Shown here: positions 36,097 through 45,082 of the stretch, piece after piece
How the letters are laid out: the number at the start of each line of letters is the position of its first letter
Position numbering within the stretch: the first letter of the stretch is position 1
Origin: CAWDDA01 sp963813345
GTDB taxonomy: Bacteria > Acidobacteriota > Blastocatellia > RBC074
Direction of reading: 5' to 3'
DNA length: 64,000 nucleotides
NCBI GenBank assembly: GCA_963813345.1
Contig: CAWEYR010000004.1
Span: 186,001-250,000 of the forward strand
Translations under genes and position numbers: made by a program
Notes under the pieces: generated by a model
Seen by the model: only the letters and a program-made list of their open reading frames with translations
Told to the model about the DNA's origin: nothing
The model's database searches: none

Positions 36097-37279
36097 ATGA
36101 ATCAACGACGGCTTTTCATCGCCAGTTGTCTCTCTCTCGTAGTCACCGCCATGATCTTCGTCATTCGCGGCGCTATCACTGACGAGGTTAAGGGGATTTA
36201 CGGGCTGACGAATGAGCAATACGGCTGGGTTTCTTCGATGGCATTCTTCGGATTCGCTTCATCCATCCTGGTCGTCTCCGCTCTTCTCGATAAACTCGGA
36301 ATGCGAAATCTCCTCTACATCGCGTTCCTCCTGCACATTGGCGGAATCATCGCCTTCATAACTGCGGGAAACTACACGGTTCTCTATTTATCAATGCTCT
36401 TTGCGGGCTTTGGAAACGGCCTTGTCGAGGCAGTGATCAATCCGCTTGCCGCGACTCTCTATCCCGAAGAAAAGACGCATCGACTGAACGTTCTTCACGC
36501 GTGGTGGCCCGGAGGGTTGATCATCGGCGGTCTGCTCGCCGTGCTTATGGGCAAGCTGGGGTGGAACTGGAAGACGCAGATGGCAATCGTGCTCATTCCG
36601 ACGGTGATTTACGGCATCCTCATCTTCGGGCAGAAGTTTCCGAAGACTGAACGTGCCGCTGCGGGAATATCAACTGGAGAGATGCTTCGGGTTGCGTTGC
36701 GTCCGGCCTTTCTGCTGCTTCTGGGTGCGATGATGATCACTGCATCACTCGAGCTTGCGCCGGGTCAGTGGGTCGAGTCTGTGCTTCGGCGAACCGCGAG
36801 ACATGTCAGGCACGCTGATACTCGTGTACGGCAGCGCAATTATGTTTGTGCTTCGCTTCTTTGCCGGACCAATCGCCCATCGCATTTCACCCATCGGAAT
36901 GATGTGGGCCTCGGTGACGATCACAGCGATCGGGTTGTGGCTGCTCTCCAACGTTGAAACGGCGGCAATGGCGTACGTTATGGCGACCGTTTTTTATGTT
37001 GGCGTATGTTTCATGTGGCCGACGATGCTCGGAATTACGTCAGAGAGATTCCCGCAGGGTGGCGCTTTCACTATGGGCCTCATGGGGTTTGCCGGTCAGT
37101 TCATGCTGGGCGTGGTCATCTTCCAGATGGGAGGTGTCTATGACGCGTGGGGACCAGCCGCGGCATTCAAGTTTGTGGCCAAGCTCGCAGTGATCCCGTT
37201 CGTGATCTTCGGCGTCTGGTGGATCAAGGACTACCTCGCAGGCGGATACAAGGCAGTGAGGATCGGCGATAGCGCGTGA
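36097..37279 (+). CDS. MFS transporter (frameshift)
   Basis: The merged product is about 390 residues with twelve hydrophobic segments. The first half has FVIRGAITDEVKGIYGLTNE and the MFS loop ALLDKLGMRNLLY. The frame is broken near 36775, where the first reading ends QWVESVL and the second resumes MSGTLILVYGSAIMF. Then come RFFAGPIAHRISPIGMMWAS and six further segments. The FGNGLVEAVINPLAATLYP segment resembles sugar or nucleoside transporters of the FucP type, but I cannot name a substrate. Confidence 0.88.
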
Positions 37280-37288
37280 AGAGAATAC

Positions 37289-37420
37289 GAAGGGCGCAAA
37301 GGAAACGTCTCACGCGAAGCCGCGAAGACGCGATAAAGAATCAACTCAAATCTCGTTGCTGGAATCGTCTCTGGTTCTGAGTTCGCGTCTTCGCGGCTTC
37401 GCGTGAGACTTTCCTTCGCA
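37289..37420. repeat. Inverted repeat of the CTCACGCGAAGCCGCGAAG type
   Basis: The left arm (GAAGGGCGCAAAGGAAACG then TCTCACGCGAAGCCGCGAAG and ACGCG) is inverted at CGCGTCTTCGCGGCTTCGCG then TGAGACTTTCCTTCGC, with about 50 bases between. It sits directly behind the MFS stop and before the end of the M20 gene, so it may act as a two-way terminator. From memory, similar words occur in many unrelated bacterial genomes. Confidence 0.9.
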
Positions 37421-37433
37421 CCCCCAAGCCACT

Positions 37434-38678
37434 TCAGTCCACGATACCCGCAAGCACGAGCGCGATTAGCAGCACCCGCTTGTATCCAATGTCCCGCCCT
37501 TTTGAATCGTACCACTCGCTCAATCGATGAGAATCGCCAAACTGACCTCCCGCTCCGATAGTAATTGCAGGAATTCCGAGACTGATCGGAATATTCGCAT
37601 CGGTCGAAGCGCGGTTGAGGACGGGCTCTACTCCAAACATCCGGGATACCTTCTGGGCCGCGATCACAACCAGAGATCGAGTGCTCGTTTCACCTGATGG
37701 CCGGTTTCCGATCAATGTCACGTCAACTTTGAGGCTTTCGCCCGAGGCAGCTCTCTGCGAGTTCTCATCGCTGACGGCCTGGTTGATCGAACTGAGCAGG
37801 TAATCATCAAGCCGCTGCAACTCATCCTCAGACGCTGATCGCAGATCGACGTCCATCTCAGCGCGCTGCGGGATTACATTGACCGACTCGCCTCCGGCTA
37901 TCCGGCCAATGTTGTATGTAGTCCGCGGTGCCACGGGCGCGTTGTATTCGGCAAGCCGTGCAGCGATTCTTCCCATCGCGTGAAGCGGGTTGACCACACC
38001 AAAATCTGCCCAGCTGTGACCACCTGGCCCCTCGAGCCGAACGCGGTAACGCCGTGATCCAAGAGCCTGATGCGTTATGTAATCGAGTCCGGGACCATCA
38101 AGAGAGACGAAGGATGAGACACGTCCCTGAAGTCTTCCTTCGCTGAAAAGATGCCTCACGCCGCGAAGATTGCCTTCACCTTCCTCGCCAACCGTAGCCA
38201 CAAACGCAAGGGTGCCGCGGAGGCGAATCTGTCCGGCATTCAGGGATTGAATCAGACCGATGAGTGCCGCCAGCCCCGCACAATTGTCTGCAATTCCCGG
38301 CGCGTACATTCTCGTTCCTTCGCGCCGCACACGAACGTCTGTCGATTCAGGAAAGACCGTGTCGAGGTGTGCCAGAAAAACGACAAGCGGCTCGGCAGAT
38401 TCCCCGCGATAAAAGCCGATTGCATTTCCTTCGCTGTCGATGTGCACGTCTGCCAGACCCAGCTCCGTAAAGCGGGCAGCAAAGTACTGTGCACGTCTTT
38501 CTTCCTTGAACGGCGGCGCCGGAATCTCGCAGATCTTTGCGTGTTCCGAGCTGAAACGTTCTTCTGACGAATCAATGAACTCAAAAGCTCGCTTCACCCG
38601 GCTGTCATGAACGAGCACGTCGATCGACTTCTGCACTCGACGCTCGGTTGAAGAGAGAAGCGGGCGCCGCATGTACAC
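37434..38678 (-). CDS. M20-family metallopeptidase (peptidase T/carboxypeptidase-like)
   Basis: M20 peptidases use two zinc ions to remove single residues from peptides. The 414-residue protein has FLAHLDTVFPE (first ligand), APGIADNCAGLAALIG, the catalytic ATVGEEGEGNLRG, and a dimerisation domain with GPGGHSWADFG. The C-terminal ligand region has GAGGQFGDSHRLSEWYD. No signal peptide is visible, so it is probably cytoplasmic. Together with the M28 peptidase downstream on the same strand it suggests peptide use as a nutrient. Confidence 0.92.
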   Translation of the reverse strand: MYMRRPLLSSTERRVQKSIDVLVHDSRVKRAFEFIDSSEERFSSEHAKICEIPAPPFKEERRAQYFAARFTELGLADVHIDSEGNAIGFYRGESAEPLVVFLAHLDTVFPESTDVRVRREGTRMYAPGIADNCAGLAALIGLIQSLNAGQIRLRGTLAFVATVGEEGEGNLRGVRHLFSEGRLQGRVSSFVSLDGPGLDYITHQALGSRRYRVRLEGPGGHSWADFGVVNPLHAMGRIAARLAEYNAPVAPRTTYNIGRIAGGESVNVIPQRAEMDVDLRSASEDELQRLDDYLLSSINQAVSDENSQRAASGESLKVDVTLIGNRPSGETSTRSLVVIAAQKVSRMFGVEPVLNRASTDANIPISLGIPAITIGAGGQFGDSHRLSEWYDSKGRDIGYKRVLLIALVLAGIVD

Positions 38679-40365
38679 TCAGCGGTTGTTCGGACGCGTT
38701 GCCGGAGTTGTTTGAGGCGCGACCGTAGGCGCCGGCTGCGCCTGATCGTCGCCGCTCCTGCGCGCCGGTGGCGGAGGCGGCATCTTGTCCTTTGCGAATC
38801 GTGGCAGCGGCTCGTCTCTCATCGCGAGATGATAGACGGCCGAAGCAACTACAATCGCTGACGTCTTGACATCGTCCTCAATGACTCGCTCGTAGGTGTC
38901 GAGATTGGTGTGCCACGTCGCCGAATTGTATTCGATTGGATCCTGACCACATCCGATTCCGGGAAGCCCGGCATTGTTGAATGAAGTGTGGTCCGACCCT
39001 CCAGTGCGCCGGCTGCTGCCTGACACGGCCCCTGCAACGCCCAGATCCTGAAACGGCGCAACGATCTCACGAAGGACCTGAGATGCTTCCGGCGGCCCAA
39101 AGACTGAAAGGCCACGAATGCGACCGGTTCCGGAATCGATGTTGAAGTATCCGTTAAACAGCTCAAATCCGGGTTTGGGAGCCTCAAACGAACCGAAATG
39201 CTCTTTGACGTAGGCCTGCGAGCCGAGCAGCCCCTGCTCTTCGCCGCTCCACAGCGCTACGCGTATCGTTCGCCGCGGTTTGACTCCGATTGCCTTCAGA
39301 ATGCGCGCTGCTTCCATCATCGTTGCGCAGCCCACTGCGTTGTCTGTAGCCCCGGTAGCTGCATGCCAGGAATCGAGGTGTCCGCCCAGCATGATAACTT
39401 GATCGCGCTTATCGCTTCCCGTGATCTCTGCGATCGTGTTGTACGACGTGCGCCCCTCCGGATACAGCCGATTGACTATGTTGAACTCGAGCTCGACGGG
39501 AACGTTGTCCGACATCAGGCGGGCGATTCTGCCGTAGTCTTCGTTTCGCATAATGACTGTCGGCACGACCTTCGAAGGATCAAACGAGCGATTGTTGAAG
39601 GCGCGGATCTGTCCATGCTCGCGCCCGGCATCATTGACTCGTACCAGAACTCCGCTCTCCAGAAGGAAGGCGTCGATCTGATCGGTGACCTGTTGTGCTG
39701 AGAGCTGGCCAGGCTGCGCCGGTTCCTGCTGCTCCTGTTGCTGCCGTCGCACGAAGTCGGGAGGTTGATTGGCCGCCGGATTCGCTGGATCAAATCGCGC
39801 CTTCGCCTGCACATCATCCATCCGCTTTGCGGGTGGCGTGATATTGACCGGAACTACCAGGGGATTTCCCATGAGAACGATCTTGCCGCGGATCTGTTCC
39901 CTGATGGTGTTGAAATAGTTCGTCAGGACTTCCTGCGTCGGTCTCTGAGGGGGAATCATTCTGAAAGTCCGAGCCGGTGACGGTGCCATTCGTGCTCGGA
40001 GTCCAGGCAAGAACTTCGCAGACCAGGTGATCCTTTACCGGCGCCGTAATGTGTGCCGTCAGTCTCTCATTGAGCCATCCGGGTTTGCCGAAATCCCAGG
40101 GTTCGAGATGCGCATTTTCAAACCCCCATTCGGTCATTTTCTTGACGACCCACTCTCCCGCATTCTTGAGATTGGGTGATCCCGTCAGCCGCGGTCCGTA
40201 CACGTCAGTCAACGTGTGGAGAGTGCGCATAGCGTGCGGGCTTTCCATCCCTTCCTTGCGAATCTTCGCATTGATCTCAGCGTCGATTGCTTCAGTTCTT
40301 CGAAACGCCGGCAAGGGCGCCGAAATGGCGACCGAAAGGACAACAAGTGTGAGTGTGCGCAGCAT
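38679..40365 (-). CDS. Secreted M28-family aminopeptidase (frameshift)
   Basis: From MLRTLTLVVL at 40365 the merged protein is about 560 residues. It has a signal peptide (to about LPAFRR), an N-terminal domain with TLTDVYGPRLTGSPNL, and a protease-associated region. The zinc-peptidase core reads MLGGHLDSWHAATGATDNAVG, then ALWSGEEQGLLGS (catalytic Glu) and TGGSDHTSFNNAGLP. The C-terminus is a proline- and alanine-rich tail. The shift is near 39960, where TPSTNGTVTGS is followed by ARTFRMIPPQRP. All zinc ligands appear present. It is translated one base from the M20 gene end region, so the two probably form an operon. Confidence 0.92.
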
Positions 40366-40440
40366 CGTAAACTCCAATTCTTCAGGTTACGGGGAAAGTT
40401 GCATTGTCGCGGGAGTGGGCAGGGAAGATCAAGTGTAGGT

Positions 40441-40470
40441 AGTACCGCCTTTAGGCGGAGTGCTGGCGAA
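40441..40470. repeat. GTACCGCCTTTAGGCGG hairpin repeat
   Basis: AGTACCGCCTTTAGGCGGA is the same word as at 5881-5902. It lies in the 240-base divergent gap between the M28 peptidase and tdk. No other feature is visible in that gap apart from a weak hairpin of GCGATCTCGCG type. Confidence 0.7.
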
Positions 40471-40606
40471 TCGCAGAGTCTCGATTCTCGCGATCTCGCG
40501 CCTGCAACGCGCGCTACAGCGTACATCCCAAATTGACCGTTGCTAACGATTGGTGTAGCTTCGCAACAGTGAAGTGTCAGCACGCAACCAAAAGGAGAAC
40601 ACTGAT

Positions 40607-41209
40607 TTGGAACGTCACGCATCCGAGGCGGGATGGATTGAGGTCATCACCGGCTCGATGTTCAGCGGAAAAAGTGAAGAACTGATTCGACGCCTGCGCC
40701 GCGCTCAGATCGCGCGGAAAAAGTTTCAGATATTCAAACCGGCCATCGATGAGCGTTTCTCCGAGACGCAGATTGTGTCTCATTCAGAAATGAGAATCGA
40801 ATCGGTAAACGTGTCGTCAGCGGGAGAGATCCTCGCACTGGTCGACATCGATACCGAGGTTGTGGGAATTGACGAAGGGCAGTTCTTTGATCAGGATCTT
40901 GTTCGCGTAGCCAATATCCTTGCCGATCAGGGAAAGCGCGTCGTGATTGCGGGGCTGGACATGGATTATCTCGGCCGGCCCTTTGAGCCTATGCCGCAAC
41001 TGCTGGCTATTGCAGAAGACATTACCAAAACACACGCCATCTGCGTTCTCTGCGGCAGCCCCGCGAATTTCACACAACGTCTGATTCAAAGGCGCGAACG
41101 TGTAGTCGTCGCCGCTGCAGGCGCATACGAGGCACGTTGCCGTCGCTGTTTCGATCCGCATTTGAGCCAGCTGATTGCTGATGAGGCGGAGAGCGTTTCG
41201 AAGACATAG
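40607..41209 (+). CDS. tdk: Thymidine kinase (class II)
   Basis: Tdk phosphorylates thymidine with ATP in the salvage pathway. The product of about 200 residues has the P-loop TGSMFSGKSEELIRR, the lid and Asp motif (VVGIDEGQFFDQ), GLDMDYLGRPFEPM, and a zinc site with CVLC and CRRC cysteine pairs. TTG 40607 is preferred as start because AAAGGAGA lies about 9 bases upstream; the frame is open to 40574 without such a site. glpX follows 12 bases later. Confidence 0.95.
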   Translation: MERHASEAGWIEVITGSMFSGKSEELIRRLRRAQIARKKFQIFKPAIDERFSETQIVSHSEMRIESVNVSSAGEILALVDIDTEVVGIDEGQFFDQDLVRVANILADQGKRVVIAGLDMDYLGRPFEPMPQLLAIAEDITKTHAICVLCGSPANFTQRLIQRRERVVVAAAGAYEARCRRCFDPHLSQLIADEAESVSKT

Positions 41210-41221
41210 AGGAGCTCTCAA

Positions 41222-42280
41222 ATGAGCACTGAACGTCCGATGGAGCACGACCTGCTCTTTGATTTCCTGCGTGTCGTCGAGGCTGCCGCCGTCGCTGCCG
41301 CGAGGACAATGGGCATGGGCGCGCGCAAATACTCCGACCTGGTGGCGGTGGAGACGATGAGGTCCGTTATGGAGACAATTCCAATGGACGGTACCATCGT
41401 CATCGGCGAAGGCGAGCGCGACGAGGCTCCGATGCTCTACATAGGCGAGCGTCTTGGAATGGGCGCACGTGAGGAGGCTCGCAGCTCGAACCGGCATTAC
41501 CCGCAGGTTGACATTGCAGTCGATCCGCTCGAGGGCACGAATCTGTGCGCCACGGGAGCCGCTAACGCGATCGCTGTTCTCGCTGCTGCCGAACGCGGCG
41601 GACTGCTGCATGCTCCCGATATGTACATGAACAAGATCGTAGTCGGTCCGTCAGTCAAGGGCGCGATCGATATCGATGCACCCGTCAAAGACAACCTGAA
41701 CGCAATCGCCTCGCGACTGAACCGCCCCGTGTCTCACCTTACTGTGATTGTGCTTGAACGTCCCCGGCATTCGAAGTTGATTGCTGAAATCAGAGAGGCG
41801 GGTGCCCGGATCAGACTTATCTCGGATGGAGATCTCTCAGCCGGAATCTCGGCTGCCGTTGCGGGTTCAGGAGTTCACGCGCTGATGGGAATTGGCGGCG
41901 CGCCGGAAGGAGTCATCACTGCGGCTGCAATGAAGTGTCTGAACGGCGAGATTCAGGCACGATTTGTTCTCAAGGAGCAGCTTGAACAGCCTGAAGACAG
42001 GAGCAAGATCGCTGACGGCCTGGTCGACCGCATGAAAGCTATGGGCATTTCCGATCCGTCGCGCGTCTACGACACAAACGAACTGGCCCCGGGCAAAAAG
42101 ATCATCTTCGCAGCAACAGGGGTGACCGACGGAACGATTCTTCGCGGCGTAAGATTCTTCGGAACAGGGAAGCGAACGCAATCGCTCGTCATGACGACTG
42201 AAACCAGGCACGTGCGTTTTGTTGACACTGTGCACGTCGAGGGTGGACCAGACTCATTCGTGCGCTTTGACAGGTTTTGA
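41222..42280 (+). CDS. glpX: Class II fructose-1,6-bisphosphatase
   Basis: GlpX hydrolyses fructose-1,6-bisphosphate in gluconeogenesis with a divalent metal ion. The 352-residue protein has the class II motifs GEGERDEAPMLYIGE, DPLEGTNLCATG, ISDGDLSAGISAA and MGIGGAPEGVITAAAMKCL, and the C-terminal KIIFAATGVTDGTILRG. Length is normal. GGAGCTC stands 8 bases before the ATG. Position after tdk suggests co-transcription without a pathway link. Confidence 0.96.
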   Translation: MSTERPMEHDLLFDFLRVVEAAAVAAARTMGMGARKYSDLVAVETMRSVMETIPMDGTIVIGEGERDEAPMLYIGERLGMGAREEARSSNRHYPQVDIAVDPLEGTNLCATGAANAIAVLAAAERGGLLHAPDMYMNKIVVGPSVKGAIDIDAPVKDNLNAIASRLNRPVSHLTVIVLERPRHSKLIAEIREAGARIRLISDGDLSAGISAAVAGSGVHALMGIGGAPEGVITAAAMKCLNGEIQARFVLKEQLEQPEDRSKIADGLVDRMKAMGISDPSRVYDTNELAPGKKIIFAATGVTDGTILRGVRFFGTGKRTQSLVMTTETRHVRFVDTVHVEGGPDSFVRFDRF

Positions 42281-42318
42281 TCAGTATGGAGCGCCTCCCA
42301 GGGTAGGACGATTCTCGA

Positions 42319-42795
42319 GTGACGAGAATCTATAGTCTGGTACTACTAACAGCAATCTTGATTGTCGCGTTAACAGTCGCCGCGCCGTGGCTCGCATCTG
42401 TGGGACACCCGGCGTTCAGTATGGTGATCTATCAGACATTCGCTCCCTTGTGCCACCAGTTGCCTGAACGCTCGTTTGCGCTTTCAGGATTTCCGCTTGC
42501 CGTCTGTGCACGTTGTTCGGGGCTTTACGCAGGCTTTGCTGCTGGAATGCTCGCGTTATCAGTAGCTAGCGTGGCTCCGAGAAGTGCCAAAACGCTTCTG
42601 AGAGTGCTCGCAGTATCGTTTCTGCCGTTGATCGTCGATGGTTTCGGAGGATGGTTTGGCATTTTTGAGAACACCCACTTCACACGCTTCCTGACGGGAT
42701 CGATCGCAGGAGCCGGTGTCGCATATTTTGTCGCGGCTGTAATCGCGCAATCTGCTCTGCTTAAAGAAAGAACTGTGGAGGACAACCCGTTATGA
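42319..42795 (+). CDS. DUF2085-family membrane protein
   Basis: The 158-residue protein has four hydrophobic segments and the family pattern CHQLPERSFALSGFPLAVCA, then RCSGLYAG. The cysteine pair and His suggest a metal or redox site, but the function is unknown. GTG 42319 is the apparent start (read as Met). It overlaps the next gene by four bases (ATGA). Confidence 0.85.
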   Translation: MTRIYSLVLLTAILIVALTVAAPWLASVGHPAFSMVIYQTFAPLCHQLPERSFALSGFPLAVCARCSGLYAGFAAGMLALSVASVAPRSAKTLLRVLAVSFLPLIVDGFGGWFGIFENTHFTRFLTGSIAGAGVAYFVAAVIAQSALLKERTVEDNPL

Positions 42796-43283
42796 ATCAG
42801 TTGGACTGGAAAAAGCCTGCGCTGATTGGCGGCCTGATCGTGGGCATTGCTTCTATCATACCGTTTCTGAGCTACGCCAACTTCTGCCTGTGTGCGTGGG
42901 CATGGATTGGTGGCATCGTTGCCGCCAGGATGGTAACAAGTCGGTCGATCCATCCCCTGACCTACTCGGACGGCGCGAAGATCGGACTCGCTGCCGGTAT
43001 CATTGGCGGTTTGATCTATTTTGTGATTGCAGCACCGCTCATGACCTGGCAAATGGAGAAGATGATCGAAGCCTTTACGACGAATCCCAATTTCCCTCCC
43101 GAGTGGGCCGAAACATTCCTTGAGGTGCAGCAGAATATGGTGCTTCGAGCGACTGTGGCGCTCGCAAGCAGTCTGATTGCCGGAATTATTCTGGCGGCAT
43201 TCACTGTTCTCGGCGGCGTGCTCGGAATTGCTATTTTCGAGAAGAGGCGAGCTGACCCGTACTCCGATGCTCAAAGTCGTTAA
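42792..43283 (+). CDS. Four-helix membrane protein, unknown function
   Basis: The 163-residue protein has four membrane segments, glycine-rich (ALIGGLIVGIASIIPFLSY, then two further segments and GIILAAFTVLGGVLGIAIF). A polar loop of about 40 residues (MEKMIEAFTTNPNFPPEWAE) follows the third helix. It is translationally coupled to the DUF2085 gene, so the two may act together. The end overlaps the wecB start. Confidence 0.8.
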   Translation: MNQLDWKKPALIGGLIVGIASIIPFLSYANFCLCAWAWIGGIVAARMVTSRSIHPLTYSDGAKIGLAAGIIGGLIYFVIAAPLMTWQMEKMIEAFTTNPNFPPEWAETFLEVQQNMVLRATVALASSLIAGIILAAFTVLGGVLGIAIFEKRRADPYSDAQSR

Positions 43284-44354
43284 CGTTGTTGGCGCGCGGC
43301 CGAACTTTGTGAAGATGGCACCGATCGTCGCCGAAATGGAGCGGCGTCCTCGCGCCATCCGGCAGGTCCTCGTCCATACCGGACAACATTACGACGATGC
43401 GATGTCCGGCGCGTTCTTTCGCGATCTTGATCTTCCTCTCGCTGACATTAACCTGGGCGTTGGATCGGCCTCTCACGCGCAGCAGACAGCACGTGTGATG
43501 CTCGCTTTCGAACCGATTCTCGAAACTGAAAAACCAGACTGGGTTGTGGTCGTCGGCGATGTCAACTCGACGCTGGCGTGTGCACTGGTTGCGGCCAAAT
43601 GTGAGGTCAAAGTTGCACACGTTGAAGCCGGTCTTCGAAGTTTTGACAGAAGCATGCCGGAGGAATTCAATCGTGTTACTCACCGATCAGCTCTCGGATC
43701 TCCTGTTAACTCCGAGTCCAGATGCCGATGATAATCTGATTCGTGAAGGAATTGGCGCGTCGCGAATCGTGCGTGTCGGAAATGTGATGATCGACTCGTT
43801 GCTCGGAGCACTTGCGAAGGCAAATGCGTCACAGATCATCGACAGCTTGCGGCTCGAGCCAAAGGGATATGCAGTTGCGACTCTCCATCGCCCCGCAAAT
43901 GTTGACGATGCCGAAACTCTCCAGGGGTTCTTGAGACGCCTTTGACGCAATCTCTGAACGTATTCCGGTCATTTTCCCTGCGCATCCGCGAACCGTGGCG
44001 AGCATCGAGCGTCATGGCCTTGTCTCACCTTCCCGGGTCCGCGTTATTGAACCTCTGGGGTATCTCGATTTCCTTCGGCTCTGGAGTCAATCATCACTGG
44101 TTCTTACCGATTCCGGCGGAATGCAGGAGGAGACGACGGTGCTTGGAATTCCCTGTCTGACGCTTCGCGAGAATACCGAGCGTCCAATCACGGTCAGTCA
44201 GGGAACAAATCACGTTGTCGGGCGCAATCCTGATTGCATTGTCGAAGTGGCGTTGAAGCAGCTCTCGAGCAATGAAAAACGCGAGCATAGTGTTCCTGAA
44301 TTGTGGGACGGACAAACTTCCGCACGTATCGTGGACGCGCTGCTCTCACATTGA
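43267..44354 (+). CDS. wecB: UDP-N-acetylglucosamine 2-epimerase (non-hydrolysing, two frameshifts)
   Basis: WecB converts UDP-GlcNAc to UDP-ManNAc for envelope polysaccharides. Three frames join to about 360 residues. The N-terminal part has VGARPNFVKMAPIVAEM, HTGQHYDDAMSGAFF, VVVVGDVNSTLACALVA, VAHVEAGLRSFDRSMPEEFN. The middle part has LTDQLSDLLLTPSPDADDNL and YAVATLHRPANVDD. The end has PLGYLDFLRLWSQSSLVLTD, SGGMQEETTVLGIPCLTLRE and NTERPITVSQGTN. Shifts lie near 43675 and 43940. The catalytic and UDP-binding residues are present in the pieces. It may serve the same polysaccharide as the nucleotide-sugar genes near 3-7 kb. Confidence 0.93.
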
Positions 44355-44413
44355 ATCTGCTCCTGATCGCAGGTCTTGTAGTCGCCGAGCGTCGGTGGCA
44401 TCGTGGTGAGGCT

Positions 44414-44971
44414 TTGAGAATCACTCGCGTATATACACGAACAGGCGATGCCGGTGAGACATCACTGGTTGATGGGTCACGCGTGTCAAAAGACGATTTG
44501 CGGGTCGCAGCTTATGGTGAAGTGGACGAGCTCAATTCAGTGCTCGGGCTCGCGCGCGCGTGGACAGAGGACGAAGAGATCGCTGCCATTCTCGAAGGCA
44601 TGCAGAACGATCTTTTCACCGTCGGTGCGGATCTGGCGACACCACTTGGGACCGATGTTCCTCGCGTCTCTCAGGAGATGGTTGATCAGCAGGAGCAGCT
44701 TATCGATAGACTCCTCGAGGAGCTTGAGCCGCTCCGAGAGTTCATTCTTCCGGGTGGCACGAATGTGGGAGCCGCACTCCATCTCGCGCGTGCGATTGCA
44801 AGGAGGGCTGAGCGGGGAGTCGTAACCCTCGGAGCGCGCGATGAGCTAAATGCAAATTGCCTGCGCTACCTCAACCGCGCCTCTGATCTGCTCTTTGTAC
44901 TGGCAAGAGTCGCGAATCGCCGCTCAGGCACTCCTGAGACATCAGCAAATTTCAGTCGCAGGACGAAGTAA
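44414..44971 (+). CDS. Cob(I)alamin adenosyltransferase, PduO type
   Basis: PduO-type enzymes attach an adenosyl group from ATP to cob(I)alamin to make coenzyme B12. The product of about 185 residues starts RITRVYTRTGDAGETSLVDG, then RVSKDDLRVAAYGEVDELNS. It has EFILPGGTNVGAALHLARAI, RRAERGVV and YLNRASDLLFVLAR. TTG 44414 is the likely start; the upstream open frame has no support. The trimeric ATP-binding face residues are present. No cobalamin synthesis genes are in the window. Confidence 0.93.
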   Translation: MRITRVYTRTGDAGETSLVDGSRVSKDDLRVAAYGEVDELNSVLGLARAWTEDEEIAAILEGMQNDLFTVGADLATPLGTDVPRVSQEMVDQQEQLIDRLLEELEPLREFILPGGTNVGAALHLARAIARRAERGVVTLGARDELNANCLRYLNRASDLLFVLARVANRRSGTPETSANFSRRTK

Positions 44972-45074
44972 GAAACCACGGAACACACGGAAAGAAGGAC
45001 ACGGAAGGACACGGAAGATCATTGATCTTCCGTGTCTTTTCGGCTTCTTCCCGTGTGTTCCGTGGTTTTCTTTT
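44970..45074. repeat. Inverted repeat of the CCACGGAACACACGGAAAG type (copy 1)
   Basis: AGAAACCACGGAACACACGG then AAAGAAGGACACGGAAGGAC and ACGGAAGATCA is inverted at TGATCTTCCGTGTC and CCCGTGTGTTCCGTGGTTTT. The arms are about 45 bases, imperfect in the middle. It starts at the adenosyltransferase stop and ends a few bases before the topA end. A close relative is at 49111-49210. Confidence 0.93.
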
Positions 45075-45082
45075 TTCTGCCC

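Noticed and set aside
43267..44354. wecB as a pseudogene
   Set aside because: All motifs survive across three frames and the same kind of shift occurs in essential genes, so indel error is more likely.
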